Below, one piece after another: positions 52,276 through 60,240 of a stretch of DNA of 64,000 bases. The stretch covers positions 186,001 through 250,000 of the forward strand of contig NZ_AP027043.1 in assembly GCF_027924665.1 (NCBI RefSeq), given 5' to 3'. Source of the stretch: Flavobacterium sp. GSB-24. GTDB taxonomy: Bacteria; Bacteroidota; Bacteroidia; Flavobacteriales; Flavobacteriaceae. Position 1 is the first letter of the stretch, and each line of letters starts with the position of its first letter. A program made the translations under genes and the position numbers. The notes below the pieces were generated by a model, which worked only from the letters and a program-made list of their open reading frames with translations, made no database searches and was not told the DNA's origin.

Positions 52276-53139
52276 TTGAAAATTAAAAAAGGAATTCGTT
52301 TTATTACATTAAAATCTGTTGGATCATACATTAACTTTTTGAGTTATGTGCGTCCGCAAAGAGCCACCGAACTTTCTTATGCACTTTTTAGCCAGCCGAG
52401 AGTTGGCAGACTACAAAAAGAAACACTTCCGAAAATTCTACGAAATACCGAAACAGAAATTTTTCATCATAACGAACATCATTTTCAAACCTATATCTGG
52501 AAAGGAAATGAAACCAAAATTTTATTAGTTCACGGCTGGGAAAGTAATGCTTCGCGCTGGAAAAAAACTTTACCGCATCTCCAAAAATCTGGAAGCACTA
52601 TTATTGCAATTGATGCACCAGCACACGGACAAAGCAGTGGAAAAGAATTTAATGTGCCGCTTTATGCGGAGTTTATTAATAAAGCGGTTGAAAAATACCA
52701 GCCCACAATTATTATCGGGCATTCTATCGGCGGCGCAGCTTGCATATATCATCAGTATTTATTTCCGAATACGAGTATTAATAAAATGGTAATTCTTGGT
52801 GCCCCGTCAGATCTCAAAACTTTGATTGATAATTATATTTCAATGCTGAGTCTGAACTCTAAAATGCTGTCTCTTTTAGAAGGCAAATTCATAAATCGAT
52901 TCAACTTTAAATTTGAAGATTTTTCCGGACAAAAATTTGCATCCCAATTTACTATTCCAGGTTTTATTGCTCATGATACTTCAGATAAAATTGTTGCTTT
53001 TGAAGAAGGAAAAAAAATAGCCAGTAATTGGAAAAACAGTCAGTTCATCGAAACAAGCGGTTTAGGCCACGGAATGCATGATGATGAATTGTATGAGAAA
53101 GTTATTGAGTTTTTGTTTTCTTCTGAAGGGTCAAAGTAA
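52276..53139 (+). CDS. Alpha/beta hydrolase
   Basis: 287 residues. Starts at TTG 52276 (no earlier ATG in frame; the next would remove the first strand). Oxyanion and core strand ILLVHGWESNASRWKKTLPH; nucleophile elbow IIIGHSIGGAACIYHQ with Ser in GHSIGG; acid DTSDKIVAFEEG; catalytic His in SGLGHGMHDDEL. All triad members are visible, so it is probably an active esterase or lipase-like enzyme. Substrate unknown; it may be followed in transcription by the monooxygenase. Confidence 0.92.
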   Translation: MKIKKGIRFITLKSVGSYINFLSYVRPQRATELSYALFSQPRVGRLQKETLPKILRNTETEIFHHNEHHFQTYIWKGNETKILLVHGWESNASRWKKTLPHLQKSGSTIIAIDAPAHGQSSGKEFNVPLYAEFINKAVEKYQPTIIIGHSIGGAACIYHQYLFPNTSINKMVILGAPSDLKTLIDNYISMLSLNSKMLSLLEGKFINRFNFKFEDFSGQKFASQFTIPGFIAHDTSDKIVAFEEGKKIASNWKNSQFIETSGLGHGMHDDELYEKVIEFLFSSEGSK

Positions 53140-53229
53140 CAAAGACACAAAGTAGCAAAGGTTTTCTTCACATTTCACATATAACGCATAACCAATAACT
53201 TACAACCAATAACTTATAACTCCAAAAAA

Positions 53230-53574
53230 ATGATCGCCGTAATTTTTGAAGTCATTCCCAACGAAGGAAAAAAAGAAGAATATCTAGATATTGCTGCGAG
53301 TCTGCGTCCTGAATTGAATACTATTGATGGCTTTATTTCTATAGAAAGATTTCAAAGCTTGAATGATCCTGGAAAAATTTTGTCTTTATCTTTTTGGAGA
53401 GATGAAGAAAGTATTCAGCAATGGCGAAATCTCGAAATGCATCGTCTAGCGCAATCAAAAGGAAGAAATGGAATTTTTAAAGATTATCATTTACGAATTG
53501 CAGCTGTAGTTCGCGATTATGGAATGTTTGAAAGAAAAGAAACTCCTGACGATAGTTCCATTTTTCATGACTGA
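53230..53574 (+). CDS. Antibiotic biosynthesis monooxygenase (ABM) family protein
   Basis: 114 residues, ferredoxin-like fold. MIAVIFEVIPNEGKKEEYLD, DGFISIERFQSLNDPGKILS, LSFWRDEESIQQWRNLEMHR and KDYHLRIAAVVRDYGMFERK match the ABM family, which includes cofactor-free oxygenases and heme-degrading IsdG-like proteins. The WRNLEMHR helix is where the conserved His falls. The function here is undefined; 90 bp after the hydrolase, which might share transcription. A half-site of the CACAAAG repeat lies in between. Confidence 0.85.
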   Translation: MIAVIFEVIPNEGKKEEYLDIAASLRPELNTIDGFISIERFQSLNDPGKILSLSFWRDEESIQQWRNLEMHRLAQSKGRNGIFKDYHLRIAAVVRDYGMFERKETPDDSSIFHD

Positions 53575-53708
53575 GAAAATGCACAAAGATGCAAAGGTTC
53601 ATAGGAACAAAGTTTTTTTAGATTCTGAGTTGCTAGGATTCTAAGTTTTGCTTAACAAAATCTAAAATTCTAAGAAGTCTAACAATCTAAGAAGTCCTAA
53701 ATTTTAGC

Positions 53709-53716
53709 TACTTTTG
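53709..53716 (+). promoter_or_regulatory. TACTTTTG box just before rluF
   Basis: TACTTTTG matches TAnnTTTG but ends only four bases before the ATG at 53721. If it is a real -7 box the transcript would start at or inside the ATG, which would make a leaderless mRNA. Confidence 0.3.
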
Positions 53717-53720
53717 CATT

Positions 53721-54569
53721 ATGGAAGAAAATCTAAAACGTCTTAATAAATTTATTGGCGAAACGGGCTATTGTTCTCGTCGTGAAGCCGATAAATTAAT
53801 CGAAGAAGGACGCGTAACAATAAATGGCGCTGTGCCAGAAATGGGGACTAAAGTTTCTCCAAATGACGAAGTACGTATTGACGGCAAACTAATTGTCGAA
53901 AAACATGAAAAATTGGTTTATCTGGCATTTAATAAACCTGTTGGAATTGAGTGTACAACCAATCTTGAAGTTAAAAATAATATCGTAGACTATATTAATT
54001 ACCCGAAACGTATTTTTCCAATCGGGAGATTGGATAAAGCCAGTGAGGGATTAATTTTTATGACCAATGATGGTGATATCGTCAACAAAATTCTACGCGC
54101 CAGAAACAATCACGAAAAGGAATATACCGTTACTGTCGACAGACCTATTACAGATCGTTTTATTCAGCGTATGGGAAATGGTGTTCCGATTCTAGATACG
54201 GTTACCAAAAAATGTAAAGTAGAACAGATTAGCAAGTATACCTTTAAAATCATTTTAACGCAGGGATTAAACCGTCAAATTAGAAGAATGGCAGAATATC
54301 TCGGTTACGAAGTAACGGCGCTTAAACGTATCCGAATTATCAATATTTCTTTAGATGTTCCTGTCGGGCGTTACCGCGATTTAACTGATGAGGAAATAAA
54401 AGAATTAAATCAGTTAATCGAGCCTTCCAGTAAAACTGAAGAAGCAAGTTTTCCTAAAGTGGAAAACCTGAATAAAAATTTAAATCAAAGTTCAAATCAA
54501 AATTCAAGTCGAAGAACAACGTTTATTTCTAAGCATGATCCTCGATTTAAAAAAAGAGGAGATAATTAA
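53721..54569 (+). CDS. rluF: 23S rRNA pseudouridine synthase, RluF type
   Basis: 282 residues. The S4 RNA-binding domain ([20 protein letters not shown] at about 5-25) is followed by the RsuA/RluB/E/F catalytic domain: [35 protein letters not shown] with catalytic Asp, [33 protein letters not shown]. RluF modifies U2604 of 23S rRNA. The C-terminal 45 residues are Ser/Asn-rich and of low complexity ([20 protein letters not shown]), probably disordered. Nearest neighbour is the ABM gene, 146 bp away. Confidence 0.94.
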   Translation: MEENLKRLNKFIGETGYCSRREADKLIEEGRVTINGAVPEMGTKVSPNDEVRIDGKLIVEKHEKLVYLAFNKPVGIECTTNLEVKNNIVDYINYPKRIFPIGRLDKASEGLIFMTNDGDIVNKILRARNNHEKEYTVTVDRPITDRFIQRMGNGVPILDTVTKKCKVEQISKYTFKIILTQGLNRQIRRMAEYLGYEVTALKRIRIINISLDVPVGRYRDLTDEEIKELNQLIEPSSKTEEASFPKVENLNKNLNQSSNQNSSRRTTFISKHDPRFKKRGDN

Positions 54570-54573
54570 ATAT

Positions 54574-54608
54574 CAAAAGTCCCATTCTTTGCTAGAATGG
54601 GACTTTTG
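54574..54608. terminator. Bidirectional terminator after rluF
   Basis: CAAAAGTCCCATTCT and AGAATGGGACTTTTG pair around a short loop; perfect 15-bp stem, serves rluF (plus) and the minus-strand gene at 54612. Confidence 0.85.
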
Positions 54609-54611
54609 GGC

Positions 54612-55310
54612 TTATTGGCTTATAATTTTATCAATCTTATCATGAATATTTTTCTTTATCCAAATATTCATTTCTGCTTTATTCTTAGAATCACTTGCGT
54701 GCATAGGAGATTCTTCATTAATTAAAACCTTATCATGATCTAGATCAATCAAAGAATGATAAAGCCCTCCTCTTTGCATTATTAGATAATGATTTTTTAT
54801 AAAAATCTTAACTCCATCTACATTTTTTGGACCTTCATCATAATTGAAACACACAAAATTAAAATTAGCATTTTCACCTCTTTTATTTCTAGCATTTTCC
54901 ACTACCTGCTTGTCAATTTTTTCTAAATTTTTCCATTTTCCTCTTTGCCATTTTAGAATACACCATTCCGTATCATCGAAACCAGCCATAGAAAAATATA
55001 AAACATATGTTTCATTTTTATAATTTACATCTTGCTGATACAAATAATCTTTAAAATATGACTTTAAAAGATTCACTTTAATATCTAAATATAAATTTTG
55101 CCCAGCTTCGTTTAATTTGTTTTCTCCATTCTTTTTATATTTTTTACTAAGTTTTAAATTCTGGTCTAAAAGCCCTTTTTCTTGACTTTTTTTAATTTCA
55201 GCTTTTTCAAAAAGAGAAAAGTAATAATCAACACTTCGATATCTTAAATTCTGAGAATTTGTAACAAATGAAACAATAAACAATATTGAAAAAATAGAAA
55301 CCCTCCTCAT
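54612..55310 (-). CDS. Secreted hypothetical protein of the 54.6-57.7-kb operon
   Basis: 232 residues. MRRVSIFSILFIVSFVTNSQ is a signal peptide. The rest is a soluble domain rich in Asp, Lys and Tyr (YYFSLFEKAEIKKSQEKGLL; YVLYFSMAGFDDTEWCILKW; VCFNYDEGPKNVDGVKIFIK). No family recognised; not a lipoprotein. It starts one base before the stop of the DUF4173-like gene, so the two are co-transcribed. It is the last gene of the minus-strand operon. Confidence 0.7.
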   Translation of the reverse strand: MRRVSIFSILFIVSFVTNSQNLRYRSVDYYFSLFEKAEIKKSQEKGLLDQNLKLSKKYKKNGENKLNEAGQNLYLDIKVNLLKSYFKDYLYQQDVNYKNETYVLYFSMAGFDDTEWCILKWQRGKWKNLEKIDKQVVENARNKRGENANFNFVCFNYDEGPKNVDGVKIFIKNHYLIMQRGGLYHSLIDLDHDKVLINEESPMHASDSKNKAEMNIWIKKNIHDKIDKIISQ

Positions 55311-56702
55311 TTACTTATTCTTTTCATTCAAAAACTCATAATACAAAGCTTTAGATAAAAAGTTTGCATTTTGATAATTTGAAATCAATTCTTCTCTTAC
55401 TGCTTCTGCATATTTTCCATCTAAATTATTTTTTCTAAGATATTCGCGTCGCGCATCGTCATTAAAATTTAATCCGCTTAAAAAAACGGGCTCTACTCCT
55501 TTGTTTACAGAAATATTATAGTTTGTAATGAGACTTCCCCAATTTACATAACTGCATAACAGAATTGTTCCATAGAAATACCAAATCATTTGATTGAAAA
55601 GGTAAGCATTCGTTTTCTGATTGCGAATTTTTTGAAGTGAAACAACTAATCCAATAATTGCCAAAATTAGAAAAGCATAAACTCCCAGTCTCTTATAAGT
55701 TAGGCCATAGAAAGAAACGTATTCTGAGTTTTTGATAATGGCACTTATAATTAAAATCACATTTAAGGTAATCCAAAATTTTGCTAATTTTTTCAGAGAA
55801 GAGGCTTTCTCATCAAAGTTAAAACCACCCTTAAAGTAAAACAAAATTACGCCAACAGCCATAAGAATTGAAAAGATCACTGCATTTACACGCTCATGTA
55901 TATCTGAACTTAAATTTGTCTTTTCCACCACTTCAAAAAATTGCTCATAATTGTAAGTTCCAATAAAAACCAAAAGCATGATATTCAATAAAACCAATGT
56001 GATTTCACCGCTTTTTCTCTCAAAATCAAGATCTAGAAACGAAAATGTGCTTTGATTTTTTACTTCAGAAATATTGGTAAAATCATTATTTAATTTTGGA
56101 TTGTACTCGTAACAAACATCGGGCACCCAATAATTCCAAAAACTGAACGAGATATAAAATCCCAAAATGCACATTGCAATTAATTGTGGTAAATTAATGT
56201 CTAATTCATAATCTGTAAATAATGAAGAGAAATGATCACTTCCAAAAGAATAAACAATAAAAAACAATCCTAAGAAGATCACTGGAATAAGAACAAAGGC
56301 AACTAGTTTTTTAGCAAAATCATTATGGATTTTTCTTTCTGGAAGCCATTGCTTAAAGATAAAAATTCGGCCAATAGAAGTAAATCCGTTTAAGACTATT
56401 AGAGGGAAAACCTGAATCATTTTAAGTTCTCCATCTTGGGTTTTGAATTGTAAAAAGAGGATTGATAAAGCTAAAGCAAAAAATGACGCTACATCCCCGT
56501 ACCATGCAAAGGCGAAACAAGACAAGATAGACGTCATTACAAGAACTAAATGTGATCTGTCGACAAACTTTTCCTGAAAGAAATAACTAATCAAGAGCGT
56601 AAGAACTACACCGAAAATAGAAATATTGATTCCAACAGATTCGTTGTAAAAAAGCAGTATAAAAACTGCTGTACAAGCTAAGATAATTTGATGTTTTTTC
56701 AT
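55311..56702 (-). CDS. Multi-pass membrane protein, DUF4173/DUF4153-like
   Basis: 463 residues, with at least ten membrane helices and a small soluble C-terminus. The start MKKHQIILACTAVFILLFYN, the mid-section ISFSFWNYWVPDVCYEYNPK, and the end VEPVFLSGLNFNDDARREYL and NYQNANFLSKALYYEFLNEK match the DUF4173/DUF4153 group. The family is linked with winged-helix regulators in Bacteroidota, as here. An earlier start 11 codons upstream overlaps the ACTTTG-N5-CAAAGT palindrome, so ATG 56702 is taken. Function unknown. Confidence 0.8.
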   Translation of the reverse strand: MKKHQIILACTAVFILLFYNESVGINISIFGVVLTLLISYFFQEKFVDRSHLVLVMTSILSCFAFAWYGDVASFFALALSILFLQFKTQDGELKMIQVFPLIVLNGFTSIGRIFIFKQWLPERKIHNDFAKKLVAFVLIPVIFLGLFFIVYSFGSDHFSSLFTDYELDINLPQLIAMCILGFYISFSFWNYWVPDVCYEYNPKLNNDFTNISEVKNQSTFSFLDLDFERKSGEITLVLLNIMLLVFIGTYNYEQFFEVVEKTNLSSDIHERVNAVIFSILMAVGVILFYFKGGFNFDEKASSLKKLAKFWITLNVILIISAIIKNSEYVSFYGLTYKRLGVYAFLILAIIGLVVSLQKIRNQKTNAYLFNQMIWYFYGTILLCSYVNWGSLITNYNISVNKGVEPVFLSGLNFNDDARREYLRKNNLDGKYAEAVREELISNYQNANFLSKALYYEFLNEKNK

Positions 56703-56721
56703 GATTGATAAATTTAAAAGT

Positions 56722-56738
56722 ACTTTGTAATTCAAAGT
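56722..56738. promoter_or_regulatory. Palindromic operator copy 1 (ACTTTG-N5-CAAAGT)
   Basis: ACTTTG-TAATT-CAAAGT, 6-5-6 palindrome, 19 bp before the DUF4173-like start. Identical flanks (AAGT before, TT after) recur at 57681. Probable binding site for the winged-helix protein encoded between the two sites. Confidence 0.6.
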
Positions 56739-56761
56739 TTTTAGATAAAAAAATAGAGTTA

Positions 56762-57052
56762 TTATGATTTCATTAATTTTTCAAGGTAAGATAAATGCTC
56801 TTTAAAGGCAGCGCGCCCTAAATCTGTCACTTGATAGGATGTTTTGGGCTTTTTGCCAACAAATTCTTTTTTTACTTCTATATAACCCGCTTTTTCAAGA
56901 GCAGAGGAATGACTCGCTAAATTACCATCAGTGATATTTAAAAGTGTCTTCATCTCGGTAAAATCTACCCAGTCGTTAACCATCAAAACGGACATAATAC
57001 CCAGTCTGACACGGCTTTCAAAATCTTTATTTAGTTTATCAATAATTCCCAT
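56762..57052 (-). CDS. Winged-helix transcriptional regulator
   Basis: 96 residues, single winged-helix domain. ESRVRLGIMSVLMVNDWVDF starts it; TEMKTLLNITDGNLASHSSA is the recognition helix; LEKAGYIEVKKEFVGKKPKT gives the wing; SYQVTDLGRAAFKEHLSYLE is the last helix. This HTH_34/ArsR-like form occurs upstream of DUF4153/DUF4173 genes. No Cys or metal-binding ligands are visible. It is co-transcribed with the 5-TM gene upstream (five-base gap) and probably binds the repeated palindrome. Confidence 0.9.
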   Translation of the reverse strand: MGIIDKLNKDFESRVRLGIMSVLMVNDWVDFTEMKTLLNITDGNLASHSSALEKAGYIEVKKEFVGKKPKTSYQVTDLGRAAFKEHLSYLEKLMKS

Positions 57053-57056
57053 TGGG

Positions 57057-57671
57057 TTATTTGTATTTTTTGAACATCACTAATCCGTATACAATATGCA
57101 GGATTCCGAATCCTAAAATCCAGAAAATCAAACCATATCCTATATAAAAAAGTGAAATACATCCTAAAATCAGTTCCGAAAAACCTAGATATTTAATATC
57201 TGAAAATGTATATTTTTCTGCGTTTATAACGGCTAATCCGTAAAATATTAATGTCGATGGTGCCACTAAACCAAAGTAACCGTGGTACATCATTGCCAAG
57301 CAAAACACTCCCCCAGCTAAAAGCGGAACAGCTAGATTGAACAACATCTTTTTTGTTGCTGAAGTCCAGATTGGCAAATTGTATTTTCGGCTTTTTCGAA
57401 TGGTGAAAAAGATTCCAAATGCAAATGCAAATACTAAAATTGTAATTCCGATCCAGAACAACTCTGAAACAAGATTAGCTGAATATAATCTATGTTCATC
57501 ATTTAGATAATCCATTCCATTTGATTTGAACAACTGGTAAACATAGATTCCGCCAATTAAAGCCGAGAGACCAGCGAAAACTCCTGAAAGTCCGCTTAAT
57601 GATATAAATCTTGAAGAGCGCTCCATCATGGAACGAATATGTGCTAAATCTTCTTGGTGCTTTTGATTCAT
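57057..57671 (-). CDS. Membrane protein of the winged-helix operon
   Basis: 204 residues. A soluble N-terminal helix (MNQKHQEDLAHIRSMMERSS) and about five membrane helices (LSGVFAGLSALIGGIYVYQL; SELFWIGITILVFAFAFGIF; MLFNLAVPLLAGGVFCLAMM; LGCISLFYIGYGLIFWILGF). No family name. First gene of the operon: a full promoter at 57692-57721 lies just before it. Possibly part of a membrane-stress circuit with the regulator and DUF4173-like protein. Confidence 0.75.
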   Translation of the reverse strand: MNQKHQEDLAHIRSMMERSSRFISLSGLSGVFAGLSALIGGIYVYQLFKSNGMDYLNDEHRLYSANLVSELFWIGITILVFAFAFGIFFTIRKSRKYNLPIWTSATKKMLFNLAVPLLAGGVFCLAMMYHGYFGLVAPSTLIFYGLAVINAEKYTFSDIKYLGFSELILGCISLFYIGYGLIFWILGFGILHIVYGLVMFKKYK

Positions 57672-57680
57672 AATTAAAGT

Positions 57681-57697
57681 ACTTTGCGATACAAAGT
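57681..57697. promoter_or_regulatory. Palindromic operator copy 2 (ACTTTG-N5-CAAAGT)
   Basis: ACTTTG-CGATA-CAAAGT overlaps the -7 box of the operon promoter, a position that fits repression. Shares AAGT...TT flanks with copy 1. Confidence 0.65.
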
Positions 57698-57721
57698 TAT
57701 TATTTATTTTGAATTGACAAA
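57692..57721 (-). promoter_or_regulatory. Promoter of the winged-helix operon
   Basis: On the minus strand, TTTG (57718-57721), 18-bp spacer, TAACTTTG (57692-57699) matches the phylum -33/-7 consensus exactly, 21 bp before the first ATG. Confidence 0.75.
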
Positions 57722-57784
57722 TGAAAAAATGATTTTTTTTATTTCAACAAGACTTAACAGGGTTTAAAACTTGTTAGGTCTATT

Positions 57785-57904
57785 ATTCGCAAAGCTGCGT
57801 GAGGGATAGGAGCAAGCTACCAAAGTAGCGCGGATAGCCCGACCGGGTTTGCAGAAAGGCGCACATACGCACAAAGATTGGTGCGCCTTTTTGCAAACGT
57901 GGTC
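57785..57904. ncRNA. GC-rich structured intergenic element
   Basis: The stretch reads CTGCGTGAGGGATAGGAGC...GCGGATAGCCCGACC and ends in a long hairpin: 57841-57864 pairs with 57881-57904 (GACC/GGTC, TTTGC/GCAAA, AAAGGCGCAC/GTGCGCCTTT). GC content is far above its surroundings. The GTGAGGGATAG...GATAGCCCGACC frame resembles an intergenic element seen in other flavobacteria. Whether it is transcribed is unknown. With the terminator at 57926 it fills the 301-bp gap 57672-57972. Confidence 0.5.
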
Positions 57905-57925
57905 ACGCCCAAATTATAAAAACGA

Positions 57926-57954
57926 AAAAGCCCATTCTTAACGAACAGACTTTT
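57926..57954 (-). terminator. Terminator of corA
   Basis: On the minus strand AAAAGTCTGTTC pairs with GAATGGGCTTTT (some G-T pairs) around GTTAA, then a T run. Confidence 0.6.
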
Positions 57955-57972
57955 ACTATTTTGAATTTTAAA

Positions 57973-58899
57973 TTAAAACCATCTTCTTCTTTTGAATAAA
58001 AACACTCCGAAAGAAGATAAAATAATGGAAACTAAAAGCAGAATCCAGATTCCGTATTTGCTTTCTTCTAATCCGTTTGGCACGTTCATTCCGTACAAAC
58101 TGGCGATTAGGGTTGGAATCATTAATATGATCGAAATGGAGGTCATCTGCTTCATGATATTGTTCATGTTATTTGAAATAACCGAAGCATAAGCGTCCAT
58201 CATTCCAGTTAGGATGTTGTTGTAAATATTGGCCGTATCCTGCGCCTGATTTAATTCGATTTCGACATCTTCTAGTAATTCAGGATCGTAATTGGCTTTG
58301 TGGGCTTTTAGATTTTTAATTCTTTGAAATAAAACGTCATTTGCTTTTAAAGAGGTTATAAAGAATACAAAACATTTTTCGATTTGAAGCAGGGCCTGTA
58401 ATTCTTCGTTTTTAATAGATTTCTCTAAATTATCTTCTGCCAATTTTATTTTTTGATTGATTTGTTTCAGATATTTTAAGTACCAAACGCTTGATGATAA
58501 AAGTAATCTTAGCACCAAATTGAAATTATCTTCGATTTCGATGTTTTTACGTTGCGAATAAGCAACGAAATCTTTTATTATTTCTGTTTTATAAAAGCTG
58601 ATTGTGACACAGATATCGTCTTTAAAAATTATTCCGAGAGGCACTGTATGAAAAGGTATTTTGATATCACCACTTTTAATGGGGATTCGCATGATTATCA
58701 ATGTCCAGCCATCTTCGACTTCTATACGAGGTCTTTCGTCGATATCTTCAATATCATTATAAAATGCTTCGGGAATTTGAAGTTCTTCTAGTAAGTAGTT
58801 TTTTTCTGTTTCTGTTGGAGATTCGATATGAATCCAGCAATTAGAAGTCCATTTTGGGATTTCGATCAATCCGTTGTTGTTTGTGTAAAAGGCTTTCAT
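57973..58899 (-). CDS. corA: CorA family magnesium/divalent cation transporter
   Basis: 308 residues. Large cytosolic N-terminal domain (EIPKWTSNCWIHIESPTETE; PEAFYNDIEDIDERPRIEVE), a long stalk helix (SVWYLKYLKQINQKIKLAED), and two C-terminal membrane helices. The pore signature GMN occurs in SLYGMNVPNG between them, followed by the last helix and basic end (FKRRRWF). It takes up Mg2+, or Co2+/Ni2+. ATG 58899 (MKAFYTNNNG) is preferred to the earlier ATG at 58941, whose extra residues are not typical. Monocistronic. Confidence 0.94.
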   Translation of the reverse strand: MKAFYTNNNGLIEIPKWTSNCWIHIESPTETEKNYLLEELQIPEAFYNDIEDIDERPRIEVEDGWTLIIMRIPIKSGDIKIPFHTVPLGIIFKDDICVTISFYKTEIIKDFVAYSQRKNIEIEDNFNLVLRLLLSSSVWYLKYLKQINQKIKLAEDNLEKSIKNEELQALLQIEKCFVFFITSLKANDVLFQRIKNLKAHKANYDPELLEDVEIELNQAQDTANIYNNILTGMMDAYASVISNNMNNIMKQMTSISIILMIPTLIASLYGMNVPNGLEESKYGIWILLLVSIILSSFGVFLFKRRRWF

Positions 58900-59182
58900 T
58901 TCAAAATACAGGATTTTATCGCAACATTTTGAAATTTTCAAAAGCTGCTTAATTTAATACTAACGAATAATAATAATCGTCCATTTGGAGAAGTGTTTTT
59001 TAAGTGGTGCAAAAGTATCCTTTATTTTTAAGAACCGAAACTTTAAAGTATTAATAATATATTAAAATGGTGCTTTTAAGTGGTTTTTAAACACATAGAA
59101 TCATAGATATGCTAGTTTTGAAAAGGCATTTCATTTGTATCAATTCACATAACTATGGTGTTAGAAAGCTTATCACAAAAAA

Positions 59183-59204
59183 AGCCTGTTCAATTGAACA
59201 GGCT
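59183..59204. terminator. Terminator of folD
   Basis: A perfect 11-bp palindrome (AGCCTGTTCAA/TTGAACAGGCT), with T run on the minus strand, 21 bp after folD. The rest of the 58900-59182 gap is AT-rich without a visible feature. Confidence 0.85.
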
Positions 59205-59225
59205 CTTTATTATTTTGAAACAAAA

Positions 59226-60113
59226 TTACTTATTTTTTGCGCTTCTCATTTTTCTTGCTAATAGTGTATTTTTAAGTAACATAGCAATTGTCATTGGTCC
59301 TACTCCACCTGGAACTGGCGTAATAAACGACGCTTTTTTGCTTACGCCGTCAAAATCAACATCGCCTTTGATAACGTATCCTTTTGCGTTTGAAGCATCT
59401 TCTACGCGTGTAATTCCAACATCAATAACTGTTACTCCTTCTTTTACCATATCGGCTTTTAAAAATTCTGGAACACCTAAAGCTGTAATAATGATATCGG
59501 CGTTTTTAGTGAATTCGGCTAAGTCTTTTGTACGGCTGTGAGTTAACGTAACTGTAGAATCACCTGGATTTCCTTTGCGGCTCATTAAAATACTCATAGG
59601 ACGTCCTACGATATGACTTCTTCCAATTACAACGGTATGTTTTCCTGCAGTTTCTACTTTGTAACGCTCTAGCAATTCCATAATGCCGAATGGTGTTGCT
59701 GGAATAAAACTTTCCATTTCAAGTGCCATTCTTCCAAAATTCGTTGGGTGAAATCCGTCAACGTCTTTATCTGGATCGATTGCTAATAAGATTTTTTGCT
59801 CATCAATATGTTTTGGCAACGGTAGCTGAACGATATATCCGTCTAGATTATCATCTTCGTTTAACTCTTTTATTTTTTCCAGCAGTTCTTCTTCGGTAAT
59901 GGTTTCTGGCAGACTTACTAAAGTTGAATCAAATCCGATTTCCTGACATGATTTTACTTTACTTCCTACGTAAGTTAAACTTGCGCCATTATTTCCAACT
60001 AAAACTGCCGCTAAATGAGGCACTTTTCCTCCAGCTGCTTTTATAGATTGAACTTCGGCTGCAATTTCGTTTTTAATGTCGTTAGATGTTTTTTTACCGT
60101 CTAGTAGCTGCAT
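59226..60113 (-). CDS. folD: Bifunctional methylenetetrahydrofolate dehydrogenase/cyclohydrolase
   Basis: 295 residues. It interconverts methylene-THF, methenyl-THF and formyl-[23 protein letters not shown] holds the catalytic Lys in the YxxxK motif; [44 protein letters not shown]-binding [14 protein letters not shown]; closing [20 protein letters not shown]. All family motifs are present. It is upstream-separated from ffh by 127 bp of AT-rich spacer. Confidence 0.97.
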   Translation of the reverse strand: MQLLDGKKTSNDIKNEIAAEVQSIKAAGGKVPHLAAVLVGNNGASLTYVGSKVKSCQEIGFDSTLVSLPETITEEELLEKIKELNEDDNLDGYIVQLPLPKHIDEQKILLAIDPDKDVDGFHPTNFGRMALEMESFIPATPFGIMELLERYKVETAGKHTVVIGRSHIVGRPMSILMSRKGNPGDSTVTLTHSRTKDLAEFTKNADIIITALGVPEFLKADMVKEGVTVIDVGITRVEDASNAKGYVIKGDVDFDGVSKKASFITPVPGGVGPMTIAMLLKNTLLARKMRSAKNK

Positions 60114-60240
60114 TGTTTTCTAAAAGTTAAATGTTCTAAGTTAAAAGTGAGAAGTTAATCTCTTATATTAATTCAATTATAAAATTTAAGGTCTAAAATT
60201 CCAGCGTATAACTTGAAACTTTAAACCTTAAACTTTTATT

